DNA of 64,000 nucleotides from Hymenobacter citatus (GCF_014333615.1 NZ_JACSCY010000002.1:1-64000), one strand, 5' to 3'; shown: positions 43,625 through 52,179, numbered from the stretch's first letter. Program-made: numbers and translations. Notes: generated from the sequence alone by a model not told the origin.

Positions 43625-44614
43625 ATGAGCTTACTGACTGTATCCGACATTCGGCTGGAAGAACAAGGCAACCTCGCGTTGCAGAACATCAGCTTCACGC
43701 AGCAACGCTTCCAGAAACTGGCCGTGGCCGGCGAAACGGGCTCCGGCAAAAGCACGCTGCTGCAAACCATTGCCGGGCTGGTGCAGCCCAGCGCGGGCAC
43801 CGTGGTGTTTGAGGGGAGCCGGGTGCGCGGCCCCGCCGAAAAGCTGATTCCCGGCCAGGCCGGCATTGCCTACCTCTCGCAGCAGTTCGAGCTGCCGCAG
43901 TTTTTGCGGGTAGAGCAGGTGTTGCGCTACGCCAACAAGCTCCGGGGCACCGCCACCGCCGATTTGTACGAGGTATGCCGCATCAACCACCTCATGCACC
44001 GCCGCACCGACCACCTCTCCGGCGGCGAGCGGCAGCGCATTGCCCTGGCCCGCCTGCTGCTGACTGCCCCGCGTCTGCTCCTGCTCGACGAGCCCTACTC
44101 CAACCTCGACCGCGTGCACAAGCAGATCCTCAAAGACGTGGTGCGCGACCTGGGCGAGCAGCTAAGCATCACCTGCACCCTCGTCTCCCACGACCCGCTG
44201 GACACGCTTTCCTGGGCCGATGAGCTGCTGGTGCTGCGAGCAGGGCAACTGGTGCAGCAAGGCCCACCCGTGCACGTGTATCATCAACCCGCCAACGAGT
44301 ACACTGCCGCCCTGTTCGGCGACTACCATCTGCTGGCCGGCCCGGCAGCCCGCGCCCTCACCAAAGCCGCCGGCCGCCGGCTGCCAAAGGGAAAACAACT
44401 GTTGCTGCGCCCCGAGCAGGTACAGCTGGCGCCCGCCACTGCTGAAAGTGCTGTGGCAGCCACCGTGCAGGCCGTACGGTTTTTCGGCAGCTACTACGAA
44501 ACAGAAGTGGAGCTGCTGGGCAGCCGCTTCACGGCCAAAAGTAGCATGCCCCCCGCTGCGCCAGGAGATGCGGTAGCGGTTTCCTACCCTGGCCCGCAGA
44601 TGTGGTTTCTGTAG
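43625..44614 (+). CDS. ABC transporter ATP-binding protein with C-terminal TOBE-like domain
   Basis: A 329-residue ATPase. Walker A is GETGSGKST, the Q-loop lies in YLSQQFELP, the signature is LSGGERQRIALARLL, Walker B is LLLLDEPYSNLD, and the switch histidine is in LVSHDPLDTL. Residues from about 245 on form a TOBE/molybdate-type substrate-binding extension (LLLRPEQVQL), as in CysA/PotA/ModC importers. No permease or binding protein gene is adjacent, so the imported substrate is unknown. A hairpin terminator follows. Confidence 0.92.
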   Translation: MSLLTVSDIRLEEQGNLALQNISFTQQRFQKLAVAGETGSGKSTLLQTIAGLVQPSAGTVVFEGSRVRGPAEKLIPGQAGIAYLSQQFELPQFLRVEQVLRYANKLRGTATADLYEVCRINHLMHRRTDHLSGGERQRIALARLLLTAPRLLLLDEPYSNLDRVHKQILKDVVRDLGEQLSITCTLVSHDPLDTLSWADELLVLRAGQLVQQGPPVHVYHQPANEYTAALFGDYHLLAGPAARALTKAAGRRLPKGKQLLLRPEQVQLAPATAESAVAATVQAVRFFGSYYETEVELLGSRFTAKSSMPPAAPGDAVAVSYPGPQMWFL

Positions 44615-44634
44615 TTGATAGCGCCGCGCTGCGC

Positions 44635-44668
44635 CTACCCCGGCAAATCGAACTATCTGCCGGGGTAG
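44635..44668 (+). terminator. Hairpin after ABC ATPase gene
   Basis: CTACCCCGGCA pairs exactly with TGCCGGGGTAG around AATCGAACTATC. No T-run. Confidence 0.6.
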
Positions 44669-44720
44669 CTACGTATGGGAAGAATAGCTTGCCATCTTCC
44701 CTCTTCTTCCCGCACCGCGC

Positions 44721-44861
44721 ATGAATCTTCCTGGCCTAAAGATGCGGCGCCGCACCGGCGGTGCCCCCCAAGAACCCGACAACTACAGCAAATGGGGCTG
44801 GTACGCCATGGCGGTCCTCGCCCTGGCTTGGATTATCTACAACCTGTTTTTTGACAAATAG
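44721..44861 (+). CDS. Small single-span membrane protein (46 residues)
   Basis: ATG 44721 opens a 46-codon frame ending in TAG at 44859-44861. It has a basic N-terminal half (LPGLKMRRRTGGAPQEPDNY) and a single hydrophobic helix (WYAMAVLALAWIIYNLFF), finishing with DK. Its stop is 13 bases before the msrB start, so it is likely in the same transcript. It is shorter than usual gene-calling limits. I do not know a family for it; coding is inferred from the coherent topology and spacing. Confidence 0.55.
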   Translation: MNLPGLKMRRRTGGAPQEPDNYSKWGWYAMAVLALAWIIYNLFFDK

Positions 44862-44874
44862 CCACCGCGGGCTG

Positions 44875-45384
44875 ATGCTGCGCTGGCTTGATGTGGTCAC
44901 CTTCGCTCGGTACGGCAACCCCGAGCCGCCCCGCCGGGTAGAGAAATCGGCGGCGGAGTGGGCGCAAGAGTTGTCGCCCGAGCAGTTTCGGGTGCTACGG
45001 GAGCAGGCCACTGAGTCGCCCTACCGCAACGCCTACTGCCGCCTCTATGAGCCCGGCGAGTATGTGTGCGCCGGGTGCGGTAGCTTGCTGTTTAGCGCTG
45101 CCACCAAGTACCACGCTATTTCGGGGTGGCCCAGTTTCACGCAGCCGGCCCACAAAAACGCCATCCGCTACCACTTCGACCACAGTCACCACATGCAGCG
45201 CGTGGAGGTACGTTGCAACGTGTGCCGGGGGCACCTGGGCCACGTCTTTCCCGATGGCCCTGCGCCCGGTGGGCTGCGCTACTGCATCAACTCGGCTAGC
45301 CTGCGGCTGGTGGCGCCGGAGCAGGAAGAGATTAAGTCAGTGGCTCTTCCGGGGGCGGGTTCTGCTCCTCTTCAAAGCGAATGA
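44875..45384 (+). CDS. msrB: Peptide-methionine (R)-S-oxide reductase
   Basis: Reduces the R epimer of methionine sulfoxide in proteins. The 169-residue protein holds the zinc cysteines CAGC and CNVC, GWPSFTQP, and the catalytic cysteine in LRYCINSASL. ATG 44875 (MLRWLDVVTFARYG) is preferred; an upstream frame overlaps the small membrane-protein ORF. No signal peptide, so it is cytoplasmic. Its last 53 bases overlap the convergent DUF421 gene on the other strand. Confidence 0.94.
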   Translation: MLRWLDVVTFARYGNPEPPRRVEKSAAEWAQELSPEQFRVLREQATESPYRNAYCRLYEPGEYVCAGCGSLLFSAATKYHAISGWPSFTQPAHKNAIRYHFDHSHHMQRVEVRCNVCRGHLGHVFPDGPAPGGLRYCINSASLRLVAPEQEEIKSVALPGAGSAPLQSE

Positions 45385-45859
45385 TGCTGATGCGTCCCGA
45401 GGGCTCCATGTAGGCTTCTTTAATGCTGGATACGTCTGTCAGGCCGTTGGTGCGTAGCTCGCTCATCAACTCGCTACGGGTTATGAGCTCCTTGCGCATG
45501 TTGTCTTTTTGCAGCTGCCCATTGCGAATCAGCAGGAGCTTATCAGGCTTTATCAGGCGCTGAAAAACAGGATAATGAAAGCCCAGCCAGTTCAGGAAAT
45601 AGCTCCAAAAGATGATGACGCCGACCAGCAGCACGCCCTCCGTTACGGAGCGGTACTCGCCGGCCATGCCGTTTTGGGCGGCGTCGGCAATCATCACCAC
45701 AAACAGCATGTCGGTGATGCCCAGCGTGCCGGATTCGCGCTTCAGTACCACGCGCAGCAGCAAAAACAGCCCCAGATAAATAAGCGTACCCCGCACCACA
45801 ATTTCGAGTAGGGGCGTGTTGGGCACAAAGATGGCATGCCAGTCTACTTGATCAAACAT
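45332..45859 (-). CDS. DUF421 (YetF-type) membrane protein
   Basis: A 175-residue protein with three N-terminal membrane helices (ending near FLNWLGFHYP) and a cytoplasmic DUF421 domain with IKPDKLLLIRNGQLQ, NMRKELITRSELMSELR and DVSSIKEAYMEPSGRIS. Family members are suggested to form homomultimers, with unclear function. The gene is convergent with msrB and shares 53 bases of antisense coding with its C-terminal end, so the tail of one or both proteins is constrained. Confidence 0.9.
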   Translation of the reverse strand: MFDQVDWHAIFVPNTPLLEIVVRGTLIYLGLFLLLRVVLKRESGTLGITDMLFVVMIADAAQNGMAGEYRSVTEGVLLVGVIIFWSYFLNWLGFHYPVFQRLIKPDKLLLIRNGQLQKDNMRKELITRSELMSELRTNGLTDVSSIKEAYMEPSGRISIIRFEEEQNPPPEEPLT

Positions 45860-46032
45860 AGCGTGGTAGAGTGAGTGATATACGCTTGCTGTGGTGCCGC
45901 GTACCGTAAGGGTAGGGCGCTATACGTAAACAAAAGCTCAGCAGAACTTTATCAACGAAACAAAGCTCGCAGATGCAAAGAAAACCACAGCAAGAGGAAG
46001 GGTAAGGCACGCGTAAGCTCAACTTTAATCAG

Positions 46033-46040
46033 TACTTTTG
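46033..46040 (+). promoter_or_regulatory. Putative -7 box TACTTTTG before GAF gene
   Basis: TACTTTTG fits TAnnTTTG, 69 bases before the start of the GAF-domain gene. The leader between contains a strong hairpin. Confidence 0.45.
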
Positions 46041-46053
46041 AAGGTGAAAACCA

Positions 46054-46098
46054 GACAAGGCCTATAGCAATACTCTAGTTTTCGCTACAGGCCTTGTC
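46054..46098 (+). promoter_or_regulatory. Leader hairpin of GAF gene
   Basis: GACAAGGCCTATAGC pairs with GCTACAGGCCTTGTC (one mismatch) around AATACTCTAGTTTTC. It ends 11 bases before ATG 46110. It could act as an attenuator or hide the translation start, or be an unrelated inverted repeat. Confidence 0.5.
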
Positions 46099-46109
46099 CT
46101 CCCATTCTT

Positions 46110-46823
46110 ATGTTTGTTCCCTGCGTTCTACGCTCCGCCGACGAAGCGCACCGTTTGCAAGCCCTTCGTCCGTATCAGCTAGTGACTTCCTTATCAGAAC
46201 CACTATTTGACGAGCTGGTGCGCCTGTCGGCGGCGTTGTTTAGCGTACCTATTGCCATTATTGCTTTGGTGGAGGAAAGCACCGTGCAGTTCCGGCTGAA
46301 TGTGGGCTTGCCCGCGGGTACGCAACAGGAGCAGCGGGCCGAGAGTCTATGCTCTATTGCCATTACGCAGGAGCATACTACCGTTTTTGAGAACCTACAG
46401 ACTAATCCTTGTACGCTGGCGCAACCGGGGTTTGTGCAGCAGCTGAACCTGCAATTTTACGCGGGGCACCCGCTGATTACGCCCACGGGCTACCCTATTG
46501 GGGTGCTCTGCGTGATTGACCACCAGCCGCGCCCGTTTGCGGCCGAGGAGCAGCAGTTGCTGAGTCGTCTGGCCGATCTGACCATGCGTATGCTAGACCT
46601 GCGCGTGCAGGCGCTGGCAGAGCCACTGCTGTCTTCTTTGTGGGATCAGCTCTACAATCAGATTGAAGATTCTGTGACGCGTATTGGTACACTCGCTTCC
46701 TTGCTACAGTGGGAGGAAAGCGCCGAAACAGATGGGGCGCGCGCCTACCGGCAGTCGGTGCGGGAAGAAATTAGCCGGGTGTTGGATGCGATGCAGGCGC
46801 AGTTGCTGGCCGTAGCCTGCTAA
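46110..46823 (+). CDS. GAF-domain protein
   Basis: A 237-residue cytoplasmic sensor-like protein. The GAF core runs over residues 20-165: LFDELVRLSAALFSVPIAII, ALVEESTVQFR, RAESLCSIAITQEH, FYAGHPLITPTGYPIGVLCVI. The C-terminal third is helical (SVREEISRVLDAMQAQLLA) and resembles the leftover of a histidine-kinase-like dimerisation part, but no H box or ATPase is present. It may sense a small ligand or redox state and act through a partner. It is convergent with the macro-domain gene, with no other gene in its unit. Confidence 0.88.
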   Translation: MFVPCVLRSADEAHRLQALRPYQLVTSLSEPLFDELVRLSAALFSVPIAIIALVEESTVQFRLNVGLPAGTQQEQRAESLCSIAITQEHTTVFENLQTNPCTLAQPGFVQQLNLQFYAGHPLITPTGYPIGVLCVIDHQPRPFAAEEQQLLSRLADLTMRMLDLRVQALAEPLLSSLWDQLYNQIEDSVTRIGTLASLLQWEESAETDGARAYRQSVREEISRVLDAMQAQLLAVAC

Positions 46824-46827
46824 CAAC

Positions 46828-47388
46828 TTACTTCAACAATTCCTGCTCGTACACCCAGCGTGCCTCCTCGTCGTAGGCCACAAAAACCACGGTGGCCGGC
46901 AGTTCGTTTCCTTTCAAAAATGCCTGCACCTCGCGCACGGCAATGCGGGCCGCATCGGCCTTGGGGTAGCCGTAGATGCCGGTGCTGATGCCCGGAAACG
47001 CCACGCTGGTAAGTTGATTCTCGGCGGCCAGGCGCAGGCTGTTGCGGTAGCAGTTGGCCAGTAGCTCAGCTTCGCCTTTGGTGCCACCATTCCATACCGG
47101 CCCTACCGTGTGAATCACGTAGCTGGCTGGCAGCGCGCCACCCGTTGTAAGCACGGCCTCGCCGGTAGGGCAGCCGCCCTGCCGCGCCTTAATCTGGCGG
47201 CATTCTTCCAGAATAGCTGGCCCACCGGCCCGATGGATGGCCCCATCCACGCCGCCCCCACCCAGCAGGGAAGAGTTGGCGGCATTCACAATGGCGTCGG
47301 TATCCACCCGCGTGATGTCGCCCTGATAGAGCAGGATGCGGCCGAAGGTTTGGGCGTCGGGGCGCCAGTTAGCAGCAGTAATAGCCAT
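46828..47388 (-). CDS. Macro-domain O-acetyl-ADP-ribose deacetylase-like protein
   Basis: A 186-residue single macro domain. Motifs: [46 protein letters not shown] and the substrate-binding loop [12 protein letters not shown]. Such enzymes remove acetyl or ADP-ribosyl groups from ADP-ribose derivatives. ATG 47388 (MAITAANW) is chosen over an earlier one that would add a poor 14-residue leader. It is convergent with the GAF gene, 4 bases apart end to end. Confidence 0.92.
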   Translation of the reverse strand: MAITAANWRPDAQTFGRILLYQGDITRVDTDAIVNAANSSLLGGGGVDGAIHRAGGPAILEECRQIKARQGGCPTGEAVLTTGGALPASYVIHTVGPVWNGGTKGEAELLANCYRNSLRLAAENQLTSVAFPGISTGIYGYPKADAARIAVREVQAFLKGNELPATVVFVAYDEEARWVYEQELLK

Positions 47389-47545
47389 AGCAGCAAGCGT
47401 AAGGTAGGGTAGGATGGCAGTGCCATTCATCCCTGTTGTAAGACGGTTCGGCCCAAAAAGTTGTTGGTTGGGTAATAAAGAATTGTGCTAGGGTAGGCCG
47501 TGGGCTATCTTTCCTGCACTGTTTCACCACGTTATCTTCTCTGTC

Positions 47546-47821
47546 ATGGAACCCATCAACCGCGACCCCCAACTCTGGCGCCAGGCCAAAGCCCGTGCCC
47601 GCTTCAAAGCCAGTTTGTTTACGTACTTCTGGGTGAATGCCCTCCTCTGGACCATTTGGGTCCTCACGGGGCGCGGGGCCTACCCCGTGCCGTGGCCACT
47701 GTGGGCTACCTTCTTCTGGGGCATCGCGCTGCTGGCAAACGGCGCCAGCGTCTACGGCTGGTGGGGCCAGGGCCAGCAAGCCGAGCGCGAGTACGAGCGG
47801 CTGCTTCGGGAGAAGAGGTGA
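47546..47821 (+). CDS. 2TM-domain protein
   Basis: A 91-residue protein with a basic start (PQLWRQAKARARFKASL) and two membrane helices, FTYFWVNALLWTIWVL and LWATFFWGIALLANGA, ending in a charged helix with AEREYERLLREKR. This is the 2TM domain plan common in Bacteroidota, often fused to LytTR regulators but here free-standing. Function is unknown. It is followed at once by GTGAGATGGTGAGATGG tracts and palindrome A6. Confidence 0.88.
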   Translation: MEPINRDPQLWRQAKARARFKASLFTYFWVNALLWTIWVLTGRGAYPVPWPLWATFFWGIALLANGASVYGWWGQGQQAEREYERLLREKR

Positions 47822-47884
47822 AAGGTGAGATGGTGAGATGGTGAGATGGTGAAGTTGTGAGTGGTGAGTGGTGAGTGAAAAAAG

Positions 47885-47995
47885 GCGCGTGTCATCCTGA
47901 GCGCAGTGAAGGACCTTCTCACGGTAGAACGACAGACGTACCAACGACTCGTTCAACTGACGTAGGATCCTTCGCAAGCTCAGGATGACGCGCGC
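47885..47995. repeat. Family A palindrome, copy A6
   Basis: GCGCGTGTCATCCTGAGCGC then AGTGAAGGACCTTCTCAC; right arm GGATCCTTCGCAAGC then TCAGGATGACGCGCGC. It is bounded on the left by direct repeats of GTGAGATG and GTGAGTGGTGA (47823-47880) and on the right by CACTCACCACTCACCATT. Confidence 0.92.
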
Positions 47996-48063
47996 TTTTT
48001 TTCACTCACCACTCACCATTTCACCACTCACAATTTCACCTTCGACCCCTTACCTTCGCGGTG

Positions 48064-48528
48064 ATGAAAAAAATGCGAATTCCGAAGCGGGTGATAGGGC
48101 GGCGGGAGCTGGTCGATTTTCCGGCGTTTGGGCTGCAAGGCATAGAGGCTAAAGTAGATACCGGCGCGTACACGGGCGCCATTCACTGCTCCGACATCCA
48201 CGAGGAGCGCCGCGCCGATGGGCAAATTGTGCTGCGCGTGCTGCTACTTGATCCGTCACACCTTAACTTTGACGGCCGGCCGTTGGAATTTACCACATTC
48301 TCGCGGCGCGACATCCGCAGCTCGAATGGCGATGTGCAGGAGCGTTACGTAGTAGCAATGGTTATCCGCCTGTTCGGGGAGGATTTTGCCACCGAGTTTT
48401 CGCTTTCCGACCGTTCCGATATGAAGTATCCCGTTCTCATTGGCCGTGCACTGCTGTGGCAGGGACGCTTCGTGGTGGACGTAGGGCGGCGCAACGTTTC
48501 TTACAAGGCCATGCACAACGCTTCCTAA
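48064..48528 (+). CDS. RimB-like ATP-dependent zinc protease family (RimK-associated)
   Basis: A 154-residue retropepsin-like domain protein of the PF05618 group. The motif [12 protein letters not shown] resembles the D-T-G aspartyl-protease signature, and LIGRALL is the second flap. In Pseudomonas, RimB of this family works with RimK in trimming glutamate tails from ribosomal protein S6. Here the gene is 71 bases before rimK, matching that pairing. ATG 48064 is chosen; a GTG directly before it is possible. Whether it acts as a protease is unproven. Confidence 0.88.
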   Translation: MKKMRIPKRVIGRRELVDFPAFGLQGIEAKVDTGAYTGAIHCSDIHEERRADGQIVLRVLLLDPSHLNFDGRPLEFTTFSRRDIRSSNGDVQERYVVAMVIRLFGEDFATEFSLSDRSDMKYPVLIGRALLWQGRFVVDVGRRNVSYKAMHNAS

Positions 48529-48599
48529 CAGCCGGCCCGTCTCCTATAGTCGTTTTTTGTAATTACTACCCCCGTCGACCGCCCAATCCTTTGTCACCG

Positions 48600-49532
48600 A
48601 TGAAATTTGCGATTCTATCGCGCGAGCCGAAATTATATTCCACCCAGCGCCTGGTAGAGGCCGCCCAGCAGCGCGGCCACGAGGTGGTGGTGCTGGACCA
48701 TTTGCAGTGCAACCTGGTGCTGGAAAAGGGGACGCCGGGTATTATCTACGAGGGCGAGCGACTGCATGATATTCAAGCCGTTATTCCGCGCATCGGGGCC
48801 TCGGTTACGTTCTACGGCACGGCCGTGGTGCGGCAGTTTGAGATGATGAAGGTATCGACGGCCGTGAGCAGCCAAGCCATTGTGCGCTCCCGCGACAAGC
48901 TGCGCTCGGTGCAGATTCTGAGCCGGGCGGGAATTGGGATGCCCAAAACGGCCTTCACCAACTTCTCTGCCGATGTGCCGACTATGATTGAACATGTGGG
49001 CGGCGCCCCCGTGATTATCAAGCTGCTGGAAGGTACGCAGGGGTTGGGCGTGGTACTGGCCGAGTCGGCCAAAGCGGCGCAATCGGTGATTGAGGCGTTT
49101 CACAACCTGAAAGCGCGCATCATTGTACAGGAGTTCATTGCCGAAAGTAAAGGCGCCGATCTGCGGGCCTTTGTGGTGAATGGCGAGGTAGTAGGCGCCA
49201 TGAAGCGCCAGGGCAAAGAGGGCGAGTTCCGTTCCAATCTGCACCGCGGCGGCACCGGCAAGCTGGTGAAACTGAGTCGGGCCGAGAAGGCCGCGGCGCT
49301 GGCCGCGGCCAAAGCGCTGGGCCTGGGCATTGCCGGGGTAGATATGCTGCAAAGCAAGCGCGGCCCGTTGGTGCTGGAAGTCAACTCCTCACCGGGTCTG
49401 GAGGGCATCGAGAAAGCCACCGGCCTCGACATAGCCGGTAAAATTATTGCCTACACCGAAGACCTAGTGAAAAAGCGCAAGAAGGCCGAAACTACCAAGA
49501 AGCGCAAAGCCACCGAAACCGACGAAGGGTAG
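48600..49532 (+). CDS. rimK: RimK-type ATP-grasp ligase
   Basis: A 310-residue ATP-grasp amino-acid ligase that adds glutamate residues to a protein (S6 in E. coli) or peptide. Motifs: [20 protein letters not shown] at the start, the ATP-grasp lysine in [20 protein letters not shown] and [13 protein letters not shown], holding the metal ligands. The C-terminal tail is lysine-rich ([20 protein letters not shown]), a disordered basic extension not needed for the fold. It lies between the RimB-like gene and an aspartoacylase-like gene on the same strand. Confidence 0.95.
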   Translation: MKFAILSREPKLYSTQRLVEAAQQRGHEVVVLDHLQCNLVLEKGTPGIIYEGERLHDIQAVIPRIGASVTFYGTAVVRQFEMMKVSTAVSSQAIVRSRDKLRSVQILSRAGIGMPKTAFTNFSADVPTMIEHVGGAPVIIKLLEGTQGLGVVLAESAKAAQSVIEAFHNLKARIIVQEFIAESKGADLRAFVVNGEVVGAMKRQGKEGEFRSNLHRGGTGKLVKLSRAEKAAALAAAKALGLGIAGVDMLQSKRGPLVLEVNSSPGLEGIEKATGLDIAGKIIAYTEDLVKKRKKAETTKKRKATETDEG

Positions 49533-49559
49533 GGGAGTAGCGGCAGCTTAAAAGCAGTT

Positions 49560-49602
49560 AGAACGAACTCCCCTCCTTGTTTTAAGGAGGGGAGTTCGTT
49601 CT
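49560..49602. terminator. Perfect hairpin after rimK
   Basis: AGAACGAACTCCCCTCCTT, GTTTT, AAGGAGGGGAGTTCGTTCT (19-bp perfect stem). Followed by ATTTTC rather than a long T-run; terminator or repeat. Confidence 0.7.
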
Positions 49603-49641
49603 ATTTTCAACTCAATAGTTAACACTCAATACATCCAGTAC

Positions 49642-50625
49642 TTGCAGCTAAACGGCCTCACCATTCAGCCCGGCGAGCGGATCATGACCCGCTTGGTTAT
49701 CTCGCGCCTACCCTCCGGCACCATCATCGACGTGCCGGTGCACGTGTTCCGGTCGCGGGAGCCGGGGCCGACGGTGCTGCTAATGGCCGGCATGCACGGC
49801 GACGAGGTAAACGGCGTAGAAACCGTCCGCCGCCTGATTCAGCAGGATTTGCTGTGGCCGTTGCGGGGCACCATCATCGCCATTCCGCTGCTTAACATCT
49901 ACGGGTTTCTGAACTTCTCGCGTGAGGTACCCGATGGCAAGGACGTCAACCGCTCGTTTCCGGGCAACCCGCGCGGCTCGTTGGCCAGCCGGGTAGCGCA
50001 CCGCTTCATGCGCGAAATCATGCCGCTGGTAGACTACGGCATTGATTTCCACACGGGAGGCGCTTCGCGCAGCAACCACCCGCAAGTGCGTTGCCTGCTC
50101 GACCACGAGCCCAGCGCCGCGCTGGCCCGCACGTTTGCGGCCCCTTTCACGCTGCACGCCAAGCTGCGGCGGGGCTCCCTGCGCGAAGCGGCGTTTGGTC
50201 TCGGCAAGTCCATTATTGTGTACGAAACCGGTGAGTCGTTGCGCTTCGATGAGGCGGGCATTGAGCTGGCTGTGGCCGGTACCTACCGCGTGCTGCACCA
50301 CCTGGGCATGGTAGCGGAGGCCAGGCCCGCCACACAGCCCAGCATCGAGTGCTGGCGCGGGCGCTGGCTGCGGGCGCGCTTTGCGGGACTATTTCGCAGC
50401 CAGGTGCGCAAGGGCGACTACATCGAGCAGGGCCAGGTCTACGGCATCATCACCGACCCCTACGGCGAAATGGCCGTGCGCCTGGAGTCGCCGGTGAGTG
50501 GCTACGTGGTAGGGCTCAACCACATGCCCGTCGTCAACCAGGGCGACGCGCTCCTGCACATCGGTCTGACGGAACCGGCTCCTGGCCCCACCGAGGATGC
50601 AGGTGCCCCGGCCCCGGCTGTATGA
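49642..50625 (+). CDS. Succinylglutamate desuccinylase/aspartoacylase family protein
   Basis: A 327-residue zinc carboxypeptidase-like protein. The zinc motif is LLMAGMHGDEVNG with His and Glu ligands, the arginine motif DVNRSFPG follows, and the third ligand is in GIDFHTGG. A C-terminal beta domain contains SPVSGYVVGLNHMPVV. It would hydrolyse an N-acyl amino acid or an aminoacyl amide. The start is a TTG at 49642 (MQLNGLTIQPGER); no better in-frame ATG exists before MTRLVISR at 49684. With RimK and the RimB-like protein it may form a glutamylation/hydrolysis set. Confidence 0.87.
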   Translation: MQLNGLTIQPGERIMTRLVISRLPSGTIIDVPVHVFRSREPGPTVLLMAGMHGDEVNGVETVRRLIQQDLLWPLRGTIIAIPLLNIYGFLNFSREVPDGKDVNRSFPGNPRGSLASRVAHRFMREIMPLVDYGIDFHTGGASRSNHPQVRCLLDHEPSAALARTFAAPFTLHAKLRRGSLREAAFGLGKSIIVYETGESLRFDEAGIELAVAGTYRVLHHLGMVAEARPATQPSIECWRGRWLRARFAGLFRSQVRKGDYIEQGQVYGIITDPYGEMAVRLESPVSGYVVGLNHMPVVNQGDALLHIGLTEPAPGPTEDAGAPAPAV

Positions 50626-50646
50626 ATGGTACTTAGTGGTTAACAT

Positions 50647-50749
50647 CTGTCATCCTGAGCGGAGTGAAGGACCTTCTCACGCGAGAACGACTGACATAAC
50701 AACGTCCTGTTCTAGTGTGAGAAGGTCCTTCGCAAGCTCAGGATGACAG
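50647..50749. repeat. Family A palindrome, copy A7
   Basis: CTGTCATCCTGAGCGGAGTG then AAGGACCTTCTCACGCGAGAACGA; right arm GTGTGAGAAGGTCCTTCGCA then AGCTCAGGATGACAG. It fills the gap before the OmpH-like gene. Confidence 0.92.
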
Positions 50750-50864
50750 TCTTCTGCGACTGACAGTTACCAACTACCAACTCACAGCTAAAATAACCCG
50801 CGGTTTTTCTGTTTCTTTGTTCCGCCCGTAACGGGCTGATCTACCTATTCTCCTTTTTCTGCGA

Positions 50865-51512
50865 ATGAATAAGTCCTCTCAACTCATTGTCAACGTCGTT
50901 TTGGCTCTGGCCGTCGCCGTGCTGTTTTACCTGCACTACTCCTCCCGCCCCACCGCTGCCCCAGCCGCCGCTACCCCCAAGGTGGCCATAGCGGCCGATT
51001 CCACTGCCGAGGTGGCCGTGGATGAGGTAGCCACCGTGGCTAGTGCTGATACCAACAAAGTGGCCTACGTAGAATCAAACAAATTGCTGGAAGGCTATAA
51101 AGGGATGCAGGTAGCCCGCAAGAGCTTCGAGGCCAAGGCCAAAGGCTGGCAGGCGCAAAACGATGCGCTGGTGCGCAACTTCCAGGCCGCCGTGCAGAAG
51201 TATCAGCAAACCGCCCAGTCGCTGACCAACGAGCAGCGTGCCGCCACCGAGCAGAGCCTGCAGCAGCAGGAAGCCCAGGCGGGCCAGAAGCAGCAGCAAT
51301 TGCAGCAGCAGGCAGCCCAGGAAGAAGCCAAAATGACCAAAACCGTGCTCGACCGCGTGGAGAAGCAAATCGAGAAGTATGGCAAAGAGCACGGCTACCG
51401 CATGATCCTGATTTCCTCACCGGGCGGCGCCATTGCCTACGCCCGAAAGGAGCTGGATATTACGGCCCCTGTGCTGAAGTACCTCAACGACGAGTACAGC
51501 GCCAAGAAATAA
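50865..51512 (+). CDS. OmpH/Skp-family periplasmic chaperone-like protein
   Basis: A 215-residue protein with an N-terminal membrane or signal segment (LIVNVVLALAVAVLFYLHY), then an Ala/Val linker and an OmpH/Skp domain: VAYVESNKLLEGYKGMQ, followed by a long glutamine-rich coiled coil (QQQEAQAGQKQQQLQQQAAQ) and closing GYRMILISSPGGAIAYA. Skp-type proteins hold outer-membrane proteins during transit. An uncleaved N-terminal anchor is possible. A clean terminator follows. Alone in its unit. Confidence 0.92.
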   Translation: MNKSSQLIVNVVLALAVAVLFYLHYSSRPTAAPAAATPKVAIAADSTAEVAVDEVATVASADTNKVAYVESNKLLEGYKGMQVARKSFEAKAKGWQAQNDALVRNFQAAVQKYQQTAQSLTNEQRAATEQSLQQQEAQAGQKQQQLQQQAAQEEAKMTKTVLDRVEKQIEKYGKEHGYRMILISSPGGAIAYARKELDITAPVLKYLNDEYSAKK

Positions 51513-51535
51513 CTCAGGCGCTTCCTTTCAAATCT

Positions 51536-51565
51536 AAAAGCCCGGCCGCGTGCCGGGCTTTTTTT
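51536..51565 (+). terminator. Intrinsic terminator after OmpH-like gene
   Basis: AAAAGCCCGGC, CGCGT, GCCGGGCTTTTTTT: classic stem and T-run. Confidence 0.95.
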
Positions 51566-51693
51566 GTGGCCGGTGGGTAGCTGGATAATTTATCTGTGCA
51601 GGCCGATTAAACCTTTGGGGGGTGGCAGGCGTCTAATCAGTATATCATCAACTAAAAGGCAGTAAGTCCCTGACAAGCTGCTCTCTACATACT

Positions 51694-52092
51694 ATGAAAA
51701 AATTTCTGAAAATACCCGCCTTACTTCTCCTTTTTGCCGCTGGCAGCTTGCTGAGCGGCTGCGTAGCCTCGGGTGGCGTGGGCTACGGCGACGTTGGCCC
51801 GTATTATGGTGCTGGCCCGTACTACGGTGCCGGTCCGTACTATGGTAGGGCGTATCCCTACTATGGCCGCCCGTACGGCTACCGTCCGTATGCCCGGCCC
51901 TACTACCGCAACCACACAACTGTGATAGTGCAGCCCACTCCGCGCCGTGCGCCGCGGGGGGTAGTACGGCAAAACTACGTACGTCCCAACACCACGTACC
52001 GCAACACGCCCCGGCCTTCGTACCGCGGCAACAACGTGCAGGGCCAGAGCCGTGGGCCAGTACAGGGTGGCAGCCGCGGCCGGGTGCGCTAA
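51694..52092 (+). CDS. Gly/Tyr/Arg-rich small lipoprotein
   Basis: A 132-residue protein with signal peptide and lipobox LLSGC. The mature chain contains a tandem PYYGAG/PYYGR repeat (GPYYGAGPYYGAGPYYGRA), then arginine- and proline-rich sequence with basic patches (PRRAPRGVVRQ). It is low complexity and likely disordered, a surface or periplasmic tether by inference. No family is recognised. A very strong palindrome follows. Confidence 0.8.
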   Translation: MKKFLKIPALLLLFAAGSLLSGCVASGGVGYGDVGPYYGAGPYYGAGPYYGRAYPYYGRPYGYRPYARPYYRNHTTVIVQPTPRRAPRGVVRQNYVRPNTTYRNTPRPSYRGNNVQGQSRGPVQGGSRGRVR

Positions 52093-52101
52093 GCAGCTCC
52101 C

Positions 52102-52155
52102 CACAACATGCAAAGCCCCGGACAACAGCTGTTGTCCGGGGCTTTGCATGTTGTG
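52102..52155. terminator. 54-base perfect palindrome after Gly/Tyr lipoprotein
   Basis: CACAACATGCAAAGCCCCGG then ACAACAG is followed by its exact complement with no loop beyond AGCT. Could act as a terminator on either strand. Confidence 0.75.
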
Positions 52156-52179
52156 AAACCGCAGGGGCTATACATGGCT

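Noticed and set aside
45875..46078. 67-codon ORF upstream of the GAF gene
   Set aside because: Basic, motif-free, and overlapping the promoter-like box and hairpin.
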